NCBI GenBank assembly: GCA_036346225.1
Contig: JARFIW010001254.1
Coordinates: forward strand, 97,001-161,000
DNA length: 64,000 nucleotides
Origin: Platerodrilus igneus
Taxonomy: Eukaryota; Arthropoda; Insecta; Coleoptera; Lycidae
Reading direction: 5' to 3'
Shown: piece by piece, positions 45,847 to 58,083 of the stretch
How the letters are laid out: each line of letters starts with the position of its first letter
Numbering within the stretch: the first letter of the stretch is position 1
The notes under the pieces: generated by a model
What the model was told of the DNA's origin: nothing
The model's database searches: none
What the model saw: the letters and a program-made list of their open reading frames with translations, nothing else
Position numbers and translations under genes: made by a program

Positions 45847-46739
45847 CGATACCAGATAAGCCCTTGTAAATCCAAATTCGAGGAACTGGTGGTCTGGAAT
45901 ACCAATTCTTAATCTGGAAGAACAAACAATAAATTGAACAAGATACAAAAACGACTAAGCCCAAAGAAAGAAAACTGATGGAAATGACAGTGAAAATTAT
46001 GTAAGTTCATTTATCCTAACCATTTTTAATTATTGATATTAGCTAAAAGCAACAAAAGAATTATATAAGCATTTTTTTGCACAATTTATTATTACATTTT
46101 TATCGCAATTATTAACGAAAGAAATCTACTCGGCAAACTCATTTTAACAAAGGAATTTATATTACGCATTTATGCACAAGTAGTACCATTTATTACGATT
46201 TATTATTGAAACAATTTCAGCAAAGTCTGAGCTTTAGATATAATTAGAGCAAAAGTTTATGTACAGTTTATTACAACAACGATTTATTTTTAAACTTGAT
46301 TCTCATAACATTTTATAATTAAACACTTCAGTGCAACAATTAGCGAAGGTATATAATTATAGAAGCATTTTTGTACTTTAATATTGAAACGATTTACTCA
46401 GCGAAAAGTACGAAACACAAGCGTGCAATAATAACGCAATTCTTATACAATTTATTGCAGGAAACCATCACTAAAATAAAATTATTCAGAAAACCTGAAA
46501 CTGAATTAATAGCACTTATTAATCTCAACAAAGGTTATAATTATACGTTCAACGCAACTGATGAGAAAATTGCTCAGCAGAATATAATTATAGCACTTTG
46601 TGATAATTACATATGAAATATACGTAAAAGGTAAGTGATTCTTTAAATAACTACCAACTTTAATACAATCTAAACACAATACAAACTCAACTGAAAATAT
46701 TTATAGCTTTAATTATATAAAAATAATGAACATGGAAAT

Positions 46740-47878
46740 ATGCGATTGTACCTCGACTGAATTTTGGTATACTTCGGAAATCAAGCGATACTAGGAATCT
46801 TTATCACCGCATGCGAGACATTCTTAAAATTCTTTTACAAAGAAGGCGACAGTGACCGTAACGTCATGCTTCTACGCCTAATTCTCAGTAAATTAACCGG
46901 AAGAGCACTAATACTAATTGCAAGCCGCGATGAGCTTGAATAATGGGAAAACTTCAAACGACTACTTATAGGTATTTCGGCGATCAGAGAAATATTAAAT
47001 GTCTTACCCGAGATTTAATAAACCTCCAGATGCAACCCAATCAATCACCTTACCAATTCGGTATGAGATGCCAAGATGTAAGAAACTTAATTTTAACGAA
47101 ACTGAAAATCGAAAAACCCGATCAAAATATCCGTTTATTGAAGACGAAAATGTACGACGAAATGGCTTTAGACACGTACATCAATGCATTACCTGAACGG
47201 CTATCGGACAAAATAAGACTGCAACACCCCAAAACTTAGAGGAAGCTATGAAGATGATAGTGGAAGAAGAAAACGTTATGTATTACCGGAACAATATATA
47301 ACCCTAATGCAAACAAAAATTACTCACCTATGAAAACATTACAAGCTGCGAGACAATTACCAACGCAACAGAAATTTACATCCCTTAACGCACCAACGAA
47401 TCAATCTCGAACGAGCAATTCAAACTTTAATAACACAAATTTCCACAACCAATTTAGGCAATTCCCAAGACCTACATTTAAGTCAAACTTTACAAAACCC
47501 GCATTTACACCAAGGTTTAATCAAAACGTAAACCAATCAAGGCAAACATTTGGCGCAAATTTCAATAGAAACACACATATGACAAATAACAATAACAACC
47601 CCAACAGTTATTACAAACCAACTCCTATGGACGCATCATATGGTAACACTAGACAAAATACAAAAATATCGCAAATCAGACCAAACTATAACCAAAAACG
47701 AAACTTTACCTCCGAGGAATTATTTCACCAAGAAGTAGAAAATTTTAATGATCATGACACGGATGCAAACTGCAATAAAGGCGAATGCCACAACCCCTAT
47801 GAAAATTACGAGGAGGACGAAGAAGAAAACGCGTGCTCAAATTTTCAGTTAAACCGATTCAAATGCGACCAAACGTAA
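46740..47878 (+). pseudogene. Gypsy gag
   Basis: Pieces in different frames. 46770-46940 has a gag-type stretch (LILSKLTGRALILIASRDEL). 46943-47239 continues it (NLQMQPNQSPYQFGMRCQDV, LDTYINALPERLSDKIRLQ). 47330-47878 is an Asn/Gln/Phe-rich tail (FKSNFTKPAFTPRFNQN) ending in an acidic YEEDEEEN, with no zinc knuckle. The pattern fits errantivirus-type gag, which lacks a knuckle. An 81-codon frame at 46371-46616 upstream may be leader or gag start. Several frame breaks make it a pseudogene. Confidence 0.8.
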
Positions 47879-48783
47879 TTAACTTAAATAACATAAATCA
47901 ACACATTTTACCCTACATAGAAATACCTCACGCAGAACTCAAATTACAAATCGACACACGATCTTCAAAAATAGATTTTGTGGAAAGAGATACCCTCAAA
48001 ATCAAGACAGCCCACAAAACGACACAACACCAATTTATAGCAAACATACCCCTACCAAAAACCTTCAACGTAAAGATGAAACACAAATTTTGCGTCTTTG
48101 AATTTAACGACAAATACGACGGATTAATCGCCATGGACTTTCTAAGAAAGTTAGGCGCGATTATTGATATAAAAAACCGATTATTAAGAACTCAACACGG
48201 ACAAATTCACATTAAGTTGCAAAATAGTAACATTCAAACCGATCAAAAATACACAATCGAACCCAGGACGGAAAAACAAATAAAAATTTTAGTAAATTCA
48301 AAAAACGACATAGGCATTATAAAGCACATGACATTTCAACAAGGAGTGGAAACATCCACCTCGTTAGTACAAATAAAAGACAGCTACGCCAACACAACAA
48401 TTTTAAACTCAAACGATTATCCCATAGAAATATCATTGACAAACCCAATAGACGTGGAAGAAGTAAATTTCAGCGAGATGGAAATCGACGAGGAATATGA
48501 AAGGGATTCCAACCCTACAAGACACGATAGAATGTTGAAAGAAAATTTAATTATCATTCGTTTTAACGAAGATATTAAAAACGAGGAGGAGAGAGCAATT
48601 AAAGACTTTTTCTTCGAACACCGAGATATATTCCATTGTGAAGGAATACCATTAACTTTCACCAACACCGTAAAACATATCATTGAATTAACAGACGATA
48701 AGCCAATATTCACCAAAGTATACAGATTACCTCAAGCAAGCCAAGAAGAAGTAGACAGACAGGTAGCAGATCTATTGAACTAA
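47833..48783 (+). pseudogene. Gypsy protease and RT N-terminus
   Basis: 316-codon frame overlapping the gag end. The protease active site lies near residue 38 and reads IDTRSSK where DTGSS is usual, so the catalytic Gly is Arg. YDGLIAMDFLRKLGAIIDI is the second protease loop. The C-terminal 60 residues lead into RT (HIIELTDDKPIFTKVYRLPQ), ending at a stop at 48781. Confidence 0.85.
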
Positions 48784-50327
48784 GATATACAACATTCCAA
48801 CTCACCATGGAGCAACCCCGTATTAATAGTACTAAAGAAGTTAGATGCCTCAGGCAAACGCAAGTATAGAATTGTTATCGATTACAGAAAACTAAATGAG
48901 AAAACTGTAGATGATAAATACCCGCTTCTCAATATTACGGAAATCTTGGACAAATTAGGAAAGTGACAATATTTTTCGACATTAGGCTTCGCCTCAGGAT
49001 ATCACCAAGTAGAGACGGACGAGAAGGACACAACCTAAACAGCTTTTAGTACACTTAGAGGACATTATGAATACAAACGCATGCCGTTTGGATTAAAGAA
49101 CGCACCTGCTACTTTTCAAAGAGTAATGGCAATATTTTAAGAGGGATACACAATGAAAAATGTCTTGTATACTTAGACGACATTATCGTATACTCAACAT
49201 CACTGACTGAACACATCGAAAGATCACGAGAAGTTTTTGAACGATTACGAAAAGCCCATTTTAAAGTTCAATTAGATAAAAGTGAATTTCTACAAAAAGA
49301 AGTAGCATTTTTAGGACACATAATAACCCCACAAAGAGTTATGCCAAACCGAGACAAAACGAACGCAGTATTAAATTATCTCTTACCCAAAACTAATAAG
49401 GAAATTAAAGGATTTTTAGGACTCAGTGGTTATTACCTAAAATTCATCAAACGTTACGCACAAATAACCAAGCCATTAACGAATTCCTTAAAGAAAGGTA
49501 ATAAGATTGAACATACCCCAGAAATTATTAAATCAGTAGAAAAAATTAAATGCATCCTTACGAATCACTCTGTATTAGAATATCCAGATTTTTCGAAACC
49601 ATTTATATTGATAACCGACGCATCGAACGTAGCTTTAGGCGCAGTATCGAGCCAAGGAAAAGTAGGTAGCGATAAACCAATCAGCTATGCATCACGGACA
49701 CTAAATGAAACAGAACAAAAATACAGCACAATCGAGAAAGAATTGTTAGCAATAATATGGGCAACAAAATATTTTAGACCATATCTTTATGGAAAGAAAT
49801 TCTATATATACACCGACCATAGACCATTAGTATGGTTATGCAAACTGAAAGAACCGAATTCAAAATTACAAAGATGGAGGATCAGACTAGAAGAGTATGA
49901 CTCCGAAATTATATACAAAAAGGGAATTTATAATAATAACGCAGATGCACTAAGCAGAATTCAACTTACCGCGATAGAAACGGAATCAATTATGGGTAAC
50001 GTAGACGAAACAGAGATAAGAGATGATCCAGAAGAAGTAGGCATTATTCACTCCACACAAAACGAAGAACTAAAAACCGCAATTAAAATTTTAAATGAAA
50101 CTATCGACATAAAACCAAATCAATTCATAATTACCGAAGTTTTAACCAACTCCAATCCCGTAAAATATACAAAAATAATTAATAAAAAATTATACCAAAT
50201 TCAAATACCGAAAGATGATGACAACGAAGAGCAAATAATAAAAATTTTAAAAGAATATACCCCAGAAAACGTTTTTACTTTTATTTCAACACCGAACATA
50301 CAGGAGATTTTCAGAATTATACATTAG
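48784..50327 (+). pseudogene. Gypsy reverse transcriptase and RNase H
   Basis: 48784-49340 is RT with [29 protein letters not shown] and YLDDIIVYS, interrupted by about four stops and a frameshift. 49341-50327 (328 codons, open) holds the RT end (FLGLSGYYLKFIKRYA) and RNase H (LITDASNVALGAV, then YIYTDHRPLVWL and DALSRIQL). RNase H catalytic acids appear intact here. The gene as a whole cannot be expressed as one protein. Confidence 0.9.
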
Positions 50328-50420
50328 ACTATTTAATAATTCAGGCACCAAGATTATCAGATGCACACGGAAATTAATAACTTTAGATGACCCTGATGAA
50401 ATAAACGACGTAATTCGAAA

Positions 50421-50636
50421 TCAACACGAAGGAAAGATCAACCATCGTGGAATCAACGAAACATTAAAACAACTCAGTAGAAGATATTACTTTAAAGACA
50501 TGAAAGAATTAACTACTGATTTTATTAACCAATGTGAATTATGCAACAAAGCGAAATACTACAGGTCGCCAACAAAAATACCCTTAATGTTAACTAAAAC
50601 ACCCGATAAATCCTTTCAAAAACTACACGTTATAAG
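50421..50636 (+). pseudogene. Gypsy integrase zinc-binding start
   Basis: Contains HEGKINHRGINETLKQL and, 20 residues later, FINQCELCNKAKYYR, the HHCC zinc-binding module of retroviral-type integrases. It stops abruptly before the catalytic core. Confidence 0.8.
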
Positions 50637-50834
50637 AACAAGGAAACAAAGGTAAATAAAGAAATCACAAACGATCCCTTAGGAACAATACGTTTTAAAA
50701 ATTAAGTAAAAACCTTAATTTTTCATCTACGTCGGGAGGAGTTACATACCCCCCAAATCAATATATATATATATATATATATAGATTCTTTTTTGGCGAA
50801 CGTAAATATATGGATATGTTGATATTTTTATTTC

Positions 50835-51776
50835 TTGGGAATGACATTCCTAGTTAAATTTGTCGACGACATATTATGCTCAATTCCTAATAATTTCATA
50901 AATGAAACATTACAACAATTCAACACATTTAATCCGAACCTACAATTCACTTATGAAACAGAAAACAACAATAGCATTCCATTTTTAGACACCCTCGTTA
51001 TACGAACTCCAGATAACAAAATCAATTTCGATATATACAAAAAACCTACAAACTCAGAAAGATACATAAACTACCATTCCAATCAGTCATATACCCACAA
51101 AATAAACACTGCTTTAGCCCTAAAACATAGAATAGAAAATATATGTGAACCAAAATTCTTATACAAAAATAAACAAGATCTTTTTAATATACTTCATAAC
51201 AATGGCTATCCAAAATCACTATTAAACAAACTTTTATATACAAACACAATGAAAACCCCTATTCAACAAAACGAAATTGCCAACACAAAATACAAACAAT
51301 TACCATACATCAAAAATTTAACACCACTAATTTCTAAAATATTAAAAAACCCTAACATCTGTATAGCTTACACATATGAAAAATCGATTCGAAATTTATT
51401 CACAAAATTAAAAGACCCCAATAATCCACTTCTACGCAGCAACCTAGTTTACAAAATCACATGCAGTTGCAAAAAAACATACATAGGACAGACTTCACAA
51501 TGGTTAAGAAATAGAATTACCCAACATCGTAGCGATGCAAAAATTGGAAAAACTTATTGTGCTCTTGCATCTCATCTACATTCTACCAAACATACAGCCA
51601 ATTTCAATGAAATCACCATATTAACAGAAGACAATAACCACAAAAGACGATTATTTTTAGAATCTTATCACATAATACAAGACAATAATTGCATCAACAA
51701 CAAACAGGACATCAATAACCTCAGTACAGTGTACTCACAACTATATAACATCACCAAAATAGACAACCATCCATAA
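50835..51776 (+). CDS. Penelope-like RT C-terminus with GIY-YIG endonuclease
   Basis: 313-codon frame starting just before the RT catalytic box (KFVDDILCSIP, the Y/FVDD motif), so fingers and most of the palm are missing. Next come PFLDTLVIR and INFDIYKKPTNSERYINYHS, the RT thumb region typical of the family. From about residue 205 is a GIY-YIG nuclease: VYKITCSCKKTYIGQTSQWL, then NRITQHRSD with the catalytic Arg, and FLESYHI with the metal-binding Glu. In the complete element this nuclease nicks DNA to prime reverse transcription. The nuclease looks intact, but without the RT front half the element cannot move by itself. Confidence 0.85.
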   Translation: MGMTFLVKFVDDILCSIPNNFINETLQQFNTFNPNLQFTYETENNNSIPFLDTLVIRTPDNKINFDIYKKPTNSERYINYHSNQSYTHKINTALALKHRIENICEPKFLYKNKQDLFNILHNNGYPKSLLNKLLYTNTMKTPIQQNEIANTKYKQLPYIKNLTPLISKILKNPNICIAYTYEKSIRNLFTKLKDPNNPLLRSNLVYKITCSCKKTYIGQTSQWLRNRITQHRSDAKIGKTYCALASHLHSTKHTANFNEITILTEDNNHKRRLFLESYHIIQDNNCINNKQDINNLSTVYSQLYNITKIDNHP

Positions 51777-52026
51777 AACCAATTTACTAATTTACCTCTA
51801 CATTTCAAAATATATTTAAATCAACACACCGCACCATACTATATACCCCACACAATCAAAACATTACATCCATAATTAACAAACCTAATACTTATACAGT
51901 TTCTACAAGTTACCTTATTTACACATTTATTTTTATGTCACTGTCAATGTCAAATATTTTCAATTCAAGCTGTGTATGCCTAATACTTTTTAATTTGAAA
52001 ACTGTTATTATCTTTATACTTTTAGC

Positions 52027-52063
52027 TCTTTGAAAAAGATTTTAAATAAATCGAAACGTCAGA
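52027..52063 (+). ncRNA. Decayed hammerhead-like motif, Penelope 3' end
   Basis: A GATTT/AAATC stem (52038-52052) is followed by CGAAACGTCAGA, the right half of a Penelope-type hammerhead. The left core reads TTGAAAA instead of CTGANGA, so it is probably inactive. Confidence 0.4.
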
Positions 52064-52124
52064 AACCAGCAAATGAATATTTAATAAAAAACCGAACGAA
52101 AAATATCCCAAGAAATAAATATAT

Positions 52125-52173
<49 letters not shown>

Positions 52174-52300
52174 TAAGATGTATCTGTAAACAAACTCTTA
52201 TGAAAACAATAAGAGCCATTGACAAATACAAATCGGGCTGGTAGTTATATAGCCATTAACAAAAAAACATTAGCTTTATCACTTCATAGGGGAGGAAACA

Positions 52301-52344
52301 TCCACTGACCAATGGTTTCGGCTTGTTAGCCTCATCAGAGTGGA
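52301..52344 (-). ncRNA. Hammerhead ribozyme motif, minus strand
   Basis: Exact reverse complement of the motif at 52986-53029, with all core bases kept; see that entry. An RNA from this strand would carry its own self-cleavage site. Confidence 0.65.
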
Positions 52345-52985
52345 ATAGTTCCCAAGAACCCTATGAAGTAATCGAAGCTATTATAATGATATAATTTCGA
52401 AACAATCACTGTACTATGGCAAAAGTAAATAAAACCGCCATCAGGTGATAAAACACCAACACTACTAAAGTGTGGAAGTACAGAATTGAACCGAAACTAC
52501 ATAATAAATTTTATAAATGACTATAAAAGTACGTCTGGCCTTTGAGATTTGCGGAATGTTACAGCAAAAAACTACCAGCCCGATTTGTATTTGTCAATGG
52601 CTCTTATTGTTTTCATAAGAGTTTGTTTACAGATACATCTTACTTTATATACAATTTTCTTATTGCGGACTGCAAATAACTTGTCTTTGTTTATTTGAAT
52701 TGCCTTTGGGGCATGAACTCGGGTGTCGCCACGAGAAGGTTTGTTACGTTAGCAAATAAATTTTGCTGTAACATTCCGCAAATCTCAAAGGCCAGACGTA
52801 CTTTTATAGTCATTTATAAAATTTATTATGTAGTTTCGGTTCAATTCTGTACTTCCACACTTTAGTAGTGTTGGTGTTTTATCACCTGATGGCGGTTTTA
52901 TTTACTTTTGCCATAGTACAGTGATTGTTTCGAAATTATATCATTATAATAGCTTCGATTACTTCATAGGGTTCTTGGGAACTAT

Positions 52986-53029
52986 TCCACTCTGATGAGG
53001 CTAACAAGCCGAAACCATTGGTCAGTGGA
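52986..53029 (+). ncRNA. Hammerhead ribozyme motif (minimal type I)
   Basis: Stem I is TCCACT/AGTGGA (6 bp). The core is CTGATGA. Stem II is GGCT/AGCC with an AACA loop, followed by GAAA. Stem III is ACC/GGT with an ATT loop, and the cleavage site is after GTC at 53023. Every conserved position of the hammerhead core is met. A very short stem III is the known form in Penelope-like retroelements, which cleave best as dimers. Confidence 0.7.
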
Positions 53030-53195
53030 TGTTTCCTCCCCTATGAACTAATAAAGCTAATGTTTTGTTAATGGCTATATAACTACCAGCCCGATTTGTA
53101 TTTGTCAATGGCTCTTATTGTTTTCATAAGAGTTTGTTTACAGATACATCTTACTTTATATACAATTTTCTTATTGCGGACTGCAAATAACTTGT

Positions 53196-53197
<2 letters not shown>

Positions 53198-53232
<35 letters not shown>
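53198..53232. repeat. (TA)n tract
   Basis: Simple TA repeat between two mobile elements; it supplies TA targets for Tc1/mariner insertion. Confidence 0.95.
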
Positions 53233-53233
<1 letters not shown>

Positions 53234-55115
53234 GGGGTGAGTTTTTAGTGTGGCAACGGTTGATAACTCCGTTATTATAAAAGCTACGTAAACCAAATTT
53301 GGAGGCATATTAGGCATGCCTAAAGTGCACATTTTAAAAATATTTGGAATCATACAGGGTGTTTCATAAATCCAGGGCATATTAAACTTATATTTTTTTA
53401 AATGGAACACCCTATATATTATTACATTTTTGAAAAGCCCATAAAAAGAGCTTTAATTTGATATCAAATTGTATCTGTCTATTCCTTTTAGTTTTTGAGA
53501 TATTCAACTGTTTTTAGAAAAAATGACGCTGATTAGTTACATTGCCACTGCACTAATACAAACTTATGTTAATTTTCAAGATGCAGAAAATTTTACCATA
53601 TACCATAGTATATTTGTAAATATCACTTTTTTGAAATTTCTTCACAGTATACAGGGTGTCTGGTTTCGCAAAATGCAATTTTAAAATTTTTTTTTAAATG
53701 GCACCCTATCAATTTTATTGCTACAATGGATAGTTTATTAAGTGTCCTTTCATTTTTGTTAAGCATTCTCTATACCTAAATCCATTAATTTCTGAGATAT
53801 TTTTGATTTTTTTCAAATTTTATGAATGTTTTTAATTTACATAACTAAAAATAACTTACTATTGGAGAATATTATAAAACAATTAATACATTTTGATTAA
53901 CAATCAACTACACTTATCCAATAACAATTTTCACTAAAGATATAACAACCTAAAATAATACGCTATCAACAGAATTCTGGCAGATCAACAATAGGCATTT
54001 TATAGAAAATGTTCAAACAGGAAATCAGGCAGGCTTTGAAAAAAATAACAATTACAATCAAAATGTCATTTAGGTTTATTAATTGTAGTGTGTTGTCATT
54101 TAACACATTATCAGTTCTGTTTTAAATGTAATTTTTGAAGGAGTTTACAAAATGAACTTTACAGTGGAAGAACAAATAAATATGATTTGGGTATTGGGAG
54201 CAAGTTTAAAAAATTTCCTACTTGCATCAAGAATATACCAAGAGAGATATCCTGTTAAATGACAACACACTACAATTAATAAACCTAAATGACACTTTAC
54301 ATGTATTAGTTATTTTTTCAAAGCCTGCCTGATTTCCTGCTTGAACATTTTCTATTGATCTGGCAGAATTCTGTTGATAGCATATTATTGTAGGTTGTTA
54401 TATCTTTAGTGAAAATTGTTATTGCATAACTGTAGTTGATTGTTAATCAAAATGTATTAATTGTTTTATAATATTCTCCAATAGTAAGTTATTTTTAGTT
54501 ATGTAAATTAAAAACATTCATAAAATTTGAAAAAAATCAAAAATATCTCAGAAAACTAATGGATTTAGGTATAGGGAATGCTTAACAAAAATGAAAGGAC
54601 ACCTAATGAACTATCCATCGTAGCAATAAAATTGGTAGGGTGCCATTTAAAAAAAAAATGAAAAAATTGCATTTTGCGAAACCTGACACACCCTGTATAC
54701 TGTGAAGAAATTTCAAAAAAGTGATATTTACAAATATACTATGGTATATGGGAAAATTTTCTGCATCTTGAAAATTAACATAAGTTGTGTATTAGTGCAG
54801 TGGCAATGTATGTAATCGGGGTCATTTTTTCTAAAAACAGTTGAATATCTCAAAAAATAAAAGGAATAGACAGATATAATTTGATATCAAATTATAGCTC
54901 TTTTTATGGGCTTTCCAAAAATGTAATAATATAGAGGGTGTTCCATTTAAAAAAATATAAGTTTAATATGCCCTGGAATTATGAAACACCCTGTATTCTT
55001 CCAAATATTTTTAAAATGTGCACTTTAGGCATGCCTAATATGCCTCCAAATTTGGTTTGCGTAGCTTTTATAATAACGAAGTTATCGACCGTTGCCACAC
55101 TAAAAACTCACCCTG
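53233..55115. mobile_element. 1.9-kb Tc1/mariner-like palindrome
   Basis: Starts CGGGGTGAGTTTTTAGTGTG and ends with the complement of CAGGGTGAGTTTTTAGTGTG, flanked by TA. The arms are inverted copies for about 860 bases each, and only about 150 bases in the middle (54100-54255) are unpaired. Inside each arm a second motif pair (CAGGGTGTTTCATAA ... AATGGAACACCCT) spans about 60 bases. It holds only the first codons of a transposase, so it is a deletion derivative. Confidence 0.85.
54152..54262 (+). pseudogene. First 36 codons of a Tc1/mariner-type transposase
   Basis: ATG at 54152, TGA at 54260-54262. The peptide has FTVEEQINMIWVLGAS and LASRIYQERYP, the N-terminal helix-turn-helix start seen in this transposase group (compare the frames at 56024 and 58729). 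It is truncated by the inner deletion and sits exactly in the hairpin loop. Confidence 0.7.
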
Positions 55116-55127
55116 TATATATATATA

Positions 55128-58083
55128 CCGGGTGTTCCATTAAGCATATCGCGCGGCTGTATATCATAAAGTATAAGGCCTAGAGCTTTGCGGAAAAAAA
55201 TTTATTAAGTAAAGTGGCCAAGAGAAATTGCTGGAAATTATTTTTAAGTTTCAATTTCTACCGCAAGGGGGAGTATTTGCTAAGGTCAACAATAAAATTC
55301 AATTTTTCTCCCAAAATTTAAGCACTAGGTATTATGCTCAAAACGCGAATAGGCAGTTATCTTTATTATTTACAACTTTTATTTGAAACTTTTTTCTGTA
55401 GATCGCACAAGGACAGCTGCAGGACCTGGTGATTTGGTTTACATGTAAATAGGGTTATAGCACAATGCCCATGTTGGAATTTAATAATCTTAGGATCGTT
55501 TGAAAGAGAATTTCTCAGGGATCAAGAAAAACGACTAAATTGATTTTTCTAATGTTTTCTAAATATGTTAGGGGGCGCTTTTTCCAATCATGCCAGTTTT
55601 TTTTCATTTACTTAAAAAAATTAAATGGAAAGACATATTTATCAAAGGGGAATTGAATGAAAGGTAAAAAACAAAGATTTTAGTGAAAATCGCACTTCGA
55701 TATCTTTAATGGTTCTTAAGTTATTGCAAAAAGTATGTGCATTTTAGAGATCTATCCCAGTACTAATTCGAATTTTCCTGAATTTTCGGAGCAAATATTT
55801 GAAATTATTTAGTCATAAATATTATTATAGCAGATGTTCAAAAGTTTATAAACATTAATAATATGTCGCTAATAGATCCCTTTAAAATGCATCAAGTAGG
55901 CGATGAAAACAAAAACATCCATATCTGTCAACAGGTATAACTTTGTCATACTAGTTATTGTTATAGTAGTTAAATCGTGTATGCTCTGTGTGTAAGTTTG
56001 TTTGTTAATTTTGAACTACAGAAATGTTTTTCTCTAACGCTAAAACTTATGACATGCTTAGAATTTACTTTCAAAGTTTTGAAAACGCGGCTATTGCTGA
56101 GCGTGAATATGCAATAGCATATCCTGAAAGAAAACATTATACCAAAATGGTATTTACACGATTGGCAAAACGTTTAAGAGAAACAGGACGTGTGCATCCG
56201 ATTAAAATGCCCACAAGAAAATGTACAATTACAAATGAAAACAGTGTTATAAATGTTCTTGCGTGCGTTGAAGCAGATCCGCATGTAAGTACCAGGAAAC
56301 TTTCTGCAAATTTAGGAATACCTACGACATCGGTGCATCGTATTCTAATAAACCACAAATTGCATCCATATCATGCAGTTTTGCACCAGAACCTTTTAGA
56401 TATCGATACCGACAGAAGATTGAATCATTGCCAATGGTTGAAAGATATGTGCCCCGAATATCCCTTATTCTTGTCCCGCATATTACGGACAGATGAAGCT
56501 ACCTTTAGTAGCGATGGAGGAGTAAATTTACATAATATGCATTGTTGGTCTGAAACTAATCCTCACTGGATGCTACAAGTTGATCACCAACACAGGTGGA
56601 GTGTAAATGTTTGGTGCGGCATTATTGAAAACAGAATTTTAGGCCCATTTGTTATTAATAGAAATTTGAATGGAGCAACATACTTGCATTTTTTGGTCAA
56701 CAATCTACCTGAACTTTTGGGGGCTGTTTCACTAGAAACTAGGCAGAATATGTGGTTTCAGCATGACGGTTGCCCAGCACATTATTCCGTGGAAGTTAGA
56801 AATTATTTAGAAACGACCTTCCCAAATCGCTGGATGGGAAGAGGAAGTTTATTTCCTTGGCCGGGTAGATCACCAGATCTTACTGTTTTAGACTTTTATT
56901 TATGGGGAAGGCTGAAAGATATGGTTTTCCAAACACGACCTACCATACGCGAGGATATGATTGCTCGAATTCAAAACGCCATAACAAGCATTTCAAGAGC
57001 CGAAATTGAAACTGCAGTGTCAAGCACCCATCAAAGATTAGAAAAATGTATTTTTAATGATGGAAGGCACTTTGAACATGTGTTGTAATAATGTTAGTTG
57101 TTTATTGTTCGTTTTAGTTGTTCTGTTTGTGTGCGTTAAATATGTATTTAGTTTTACCAGTTGACTAAAACTGGTAACCAAAAACGGCATTTTCTTAGGA
57201 CTACAACATTAGCCATTGAAAATACAACATTTTCATAGACAATCATGCTAAAGTGATCCCACCCGCATTTTCCTCAGATTTATTATTATTATTTTTAATG
57301 TTCAATCGACTACAAGGAAAGACAACGTTGTTTGTAATTGTTTTTGAGACTCTGTTAGCGTAATAATGTATGTAAGCAAAAATCACAATTCTGTATTTCC
57401 TTTTCTTTAAAATGAAGAATAACTAAATAGTTCAAAACGCTATTTAATCCAAAATTCAAGGAAGTACATATTTTTTAATATGAATACGCTTTTTGCAATA
57501 ACTTAAGAACCATTAAAGATATGGAGGTACGATTTTCACTAAAATCTTTGTTTTTTACCCTTCATTCAATTCCCCTTTGATAAATATGTCTTTCTATTTA
57601 ATTTTTGTAAGTAAATAAACAAAGACTGGCATGATTGGAAAAAGCGCCCTCTAACATATTTAGAAAACATTAGAAAAATCAATTTAGTCGTTTTTCTTGA
57701 AATTCTCTTTCAAACTATCCTAAGATTATTAAATTCCAACATGGGCATTGTGCTGTAACCCTATTTACATGTAAACCAATTCACCAGGTCCTGCAGCTGT
57801 CCTTGTGCGATCTACAGAAAAAAGTTTCAAATAAAAGTTGTAAATAATAAAGATAACTGCCTATTCGCGTTTTGAGCATAATACCTAGTGCTTAAATTTT
57901 GGGAGAAAAATTGAATTTTGTTGTTGGCCTTAGCAAATACTCCCCCTTGCGGTAGAAATTGAAACTTAAAAATAATTTCCAGCAATTTCTCTTGGCCACT
58001 TTACTTAATAAATTTTTTTCCGCAAAGCTCTAGGCCTTATACTTTATGATATACAGCCGCGCGATACGCTTAATGGAACACCC

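Larger units (their letters stand above)
45847..50636 (+). mobile_element. Ty3/gypsy element (17.6/gypsy-like), 3' truncated
   Basis: Internal region following the LTR at 45407: leader, gag, protease, RT-RNase H and the zinc-binding start of integrase, all on the plus strand with several stops. It breaks off near 50636 in integrase and is replaced by a Penelope-like element. No 3' LTR is present. Confidence 0.85.
50818..52130 (+). mobile_element. 5'-truncated Penelope-like element
   Basis: The body is the C-terminal half of a Penelope-like polyprotein. Flanks are inverted copies: TGTTGATATTTTTATTTCTTGGGA at 50818 and TCCCAAGAAATAAATATATCAACA near 52108. This is as seen when Penelope-like pseudo-LTRs are partly inverted on insertion. 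(TA)n tracts lie on both sides (50759-50783, 52129-52170). Confidence 0.8.
52172..53197. mobile_element. ~1-kb palindromic element with two opposed hammerhead motifs
   Basis: 52172-52570 is the reverse complement of about 52770-53170. A ~110-bp block (CCCGATTTGTATTTGTCAAT to CAAATAACTTGTCTTT) occurs both at 52567-52680 and 53090-53197 in the same direction. The element therefore combines a tandem partial duplication with a head-to-head inversion. It lies between two (TA)n tracts. The ribozyme and the CTGATGAGG...CGAAAC tail place it with Penelope-like pseudo-LTRs or retrozyme-like elements. No protein is encoded. Confidence 0.7.
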
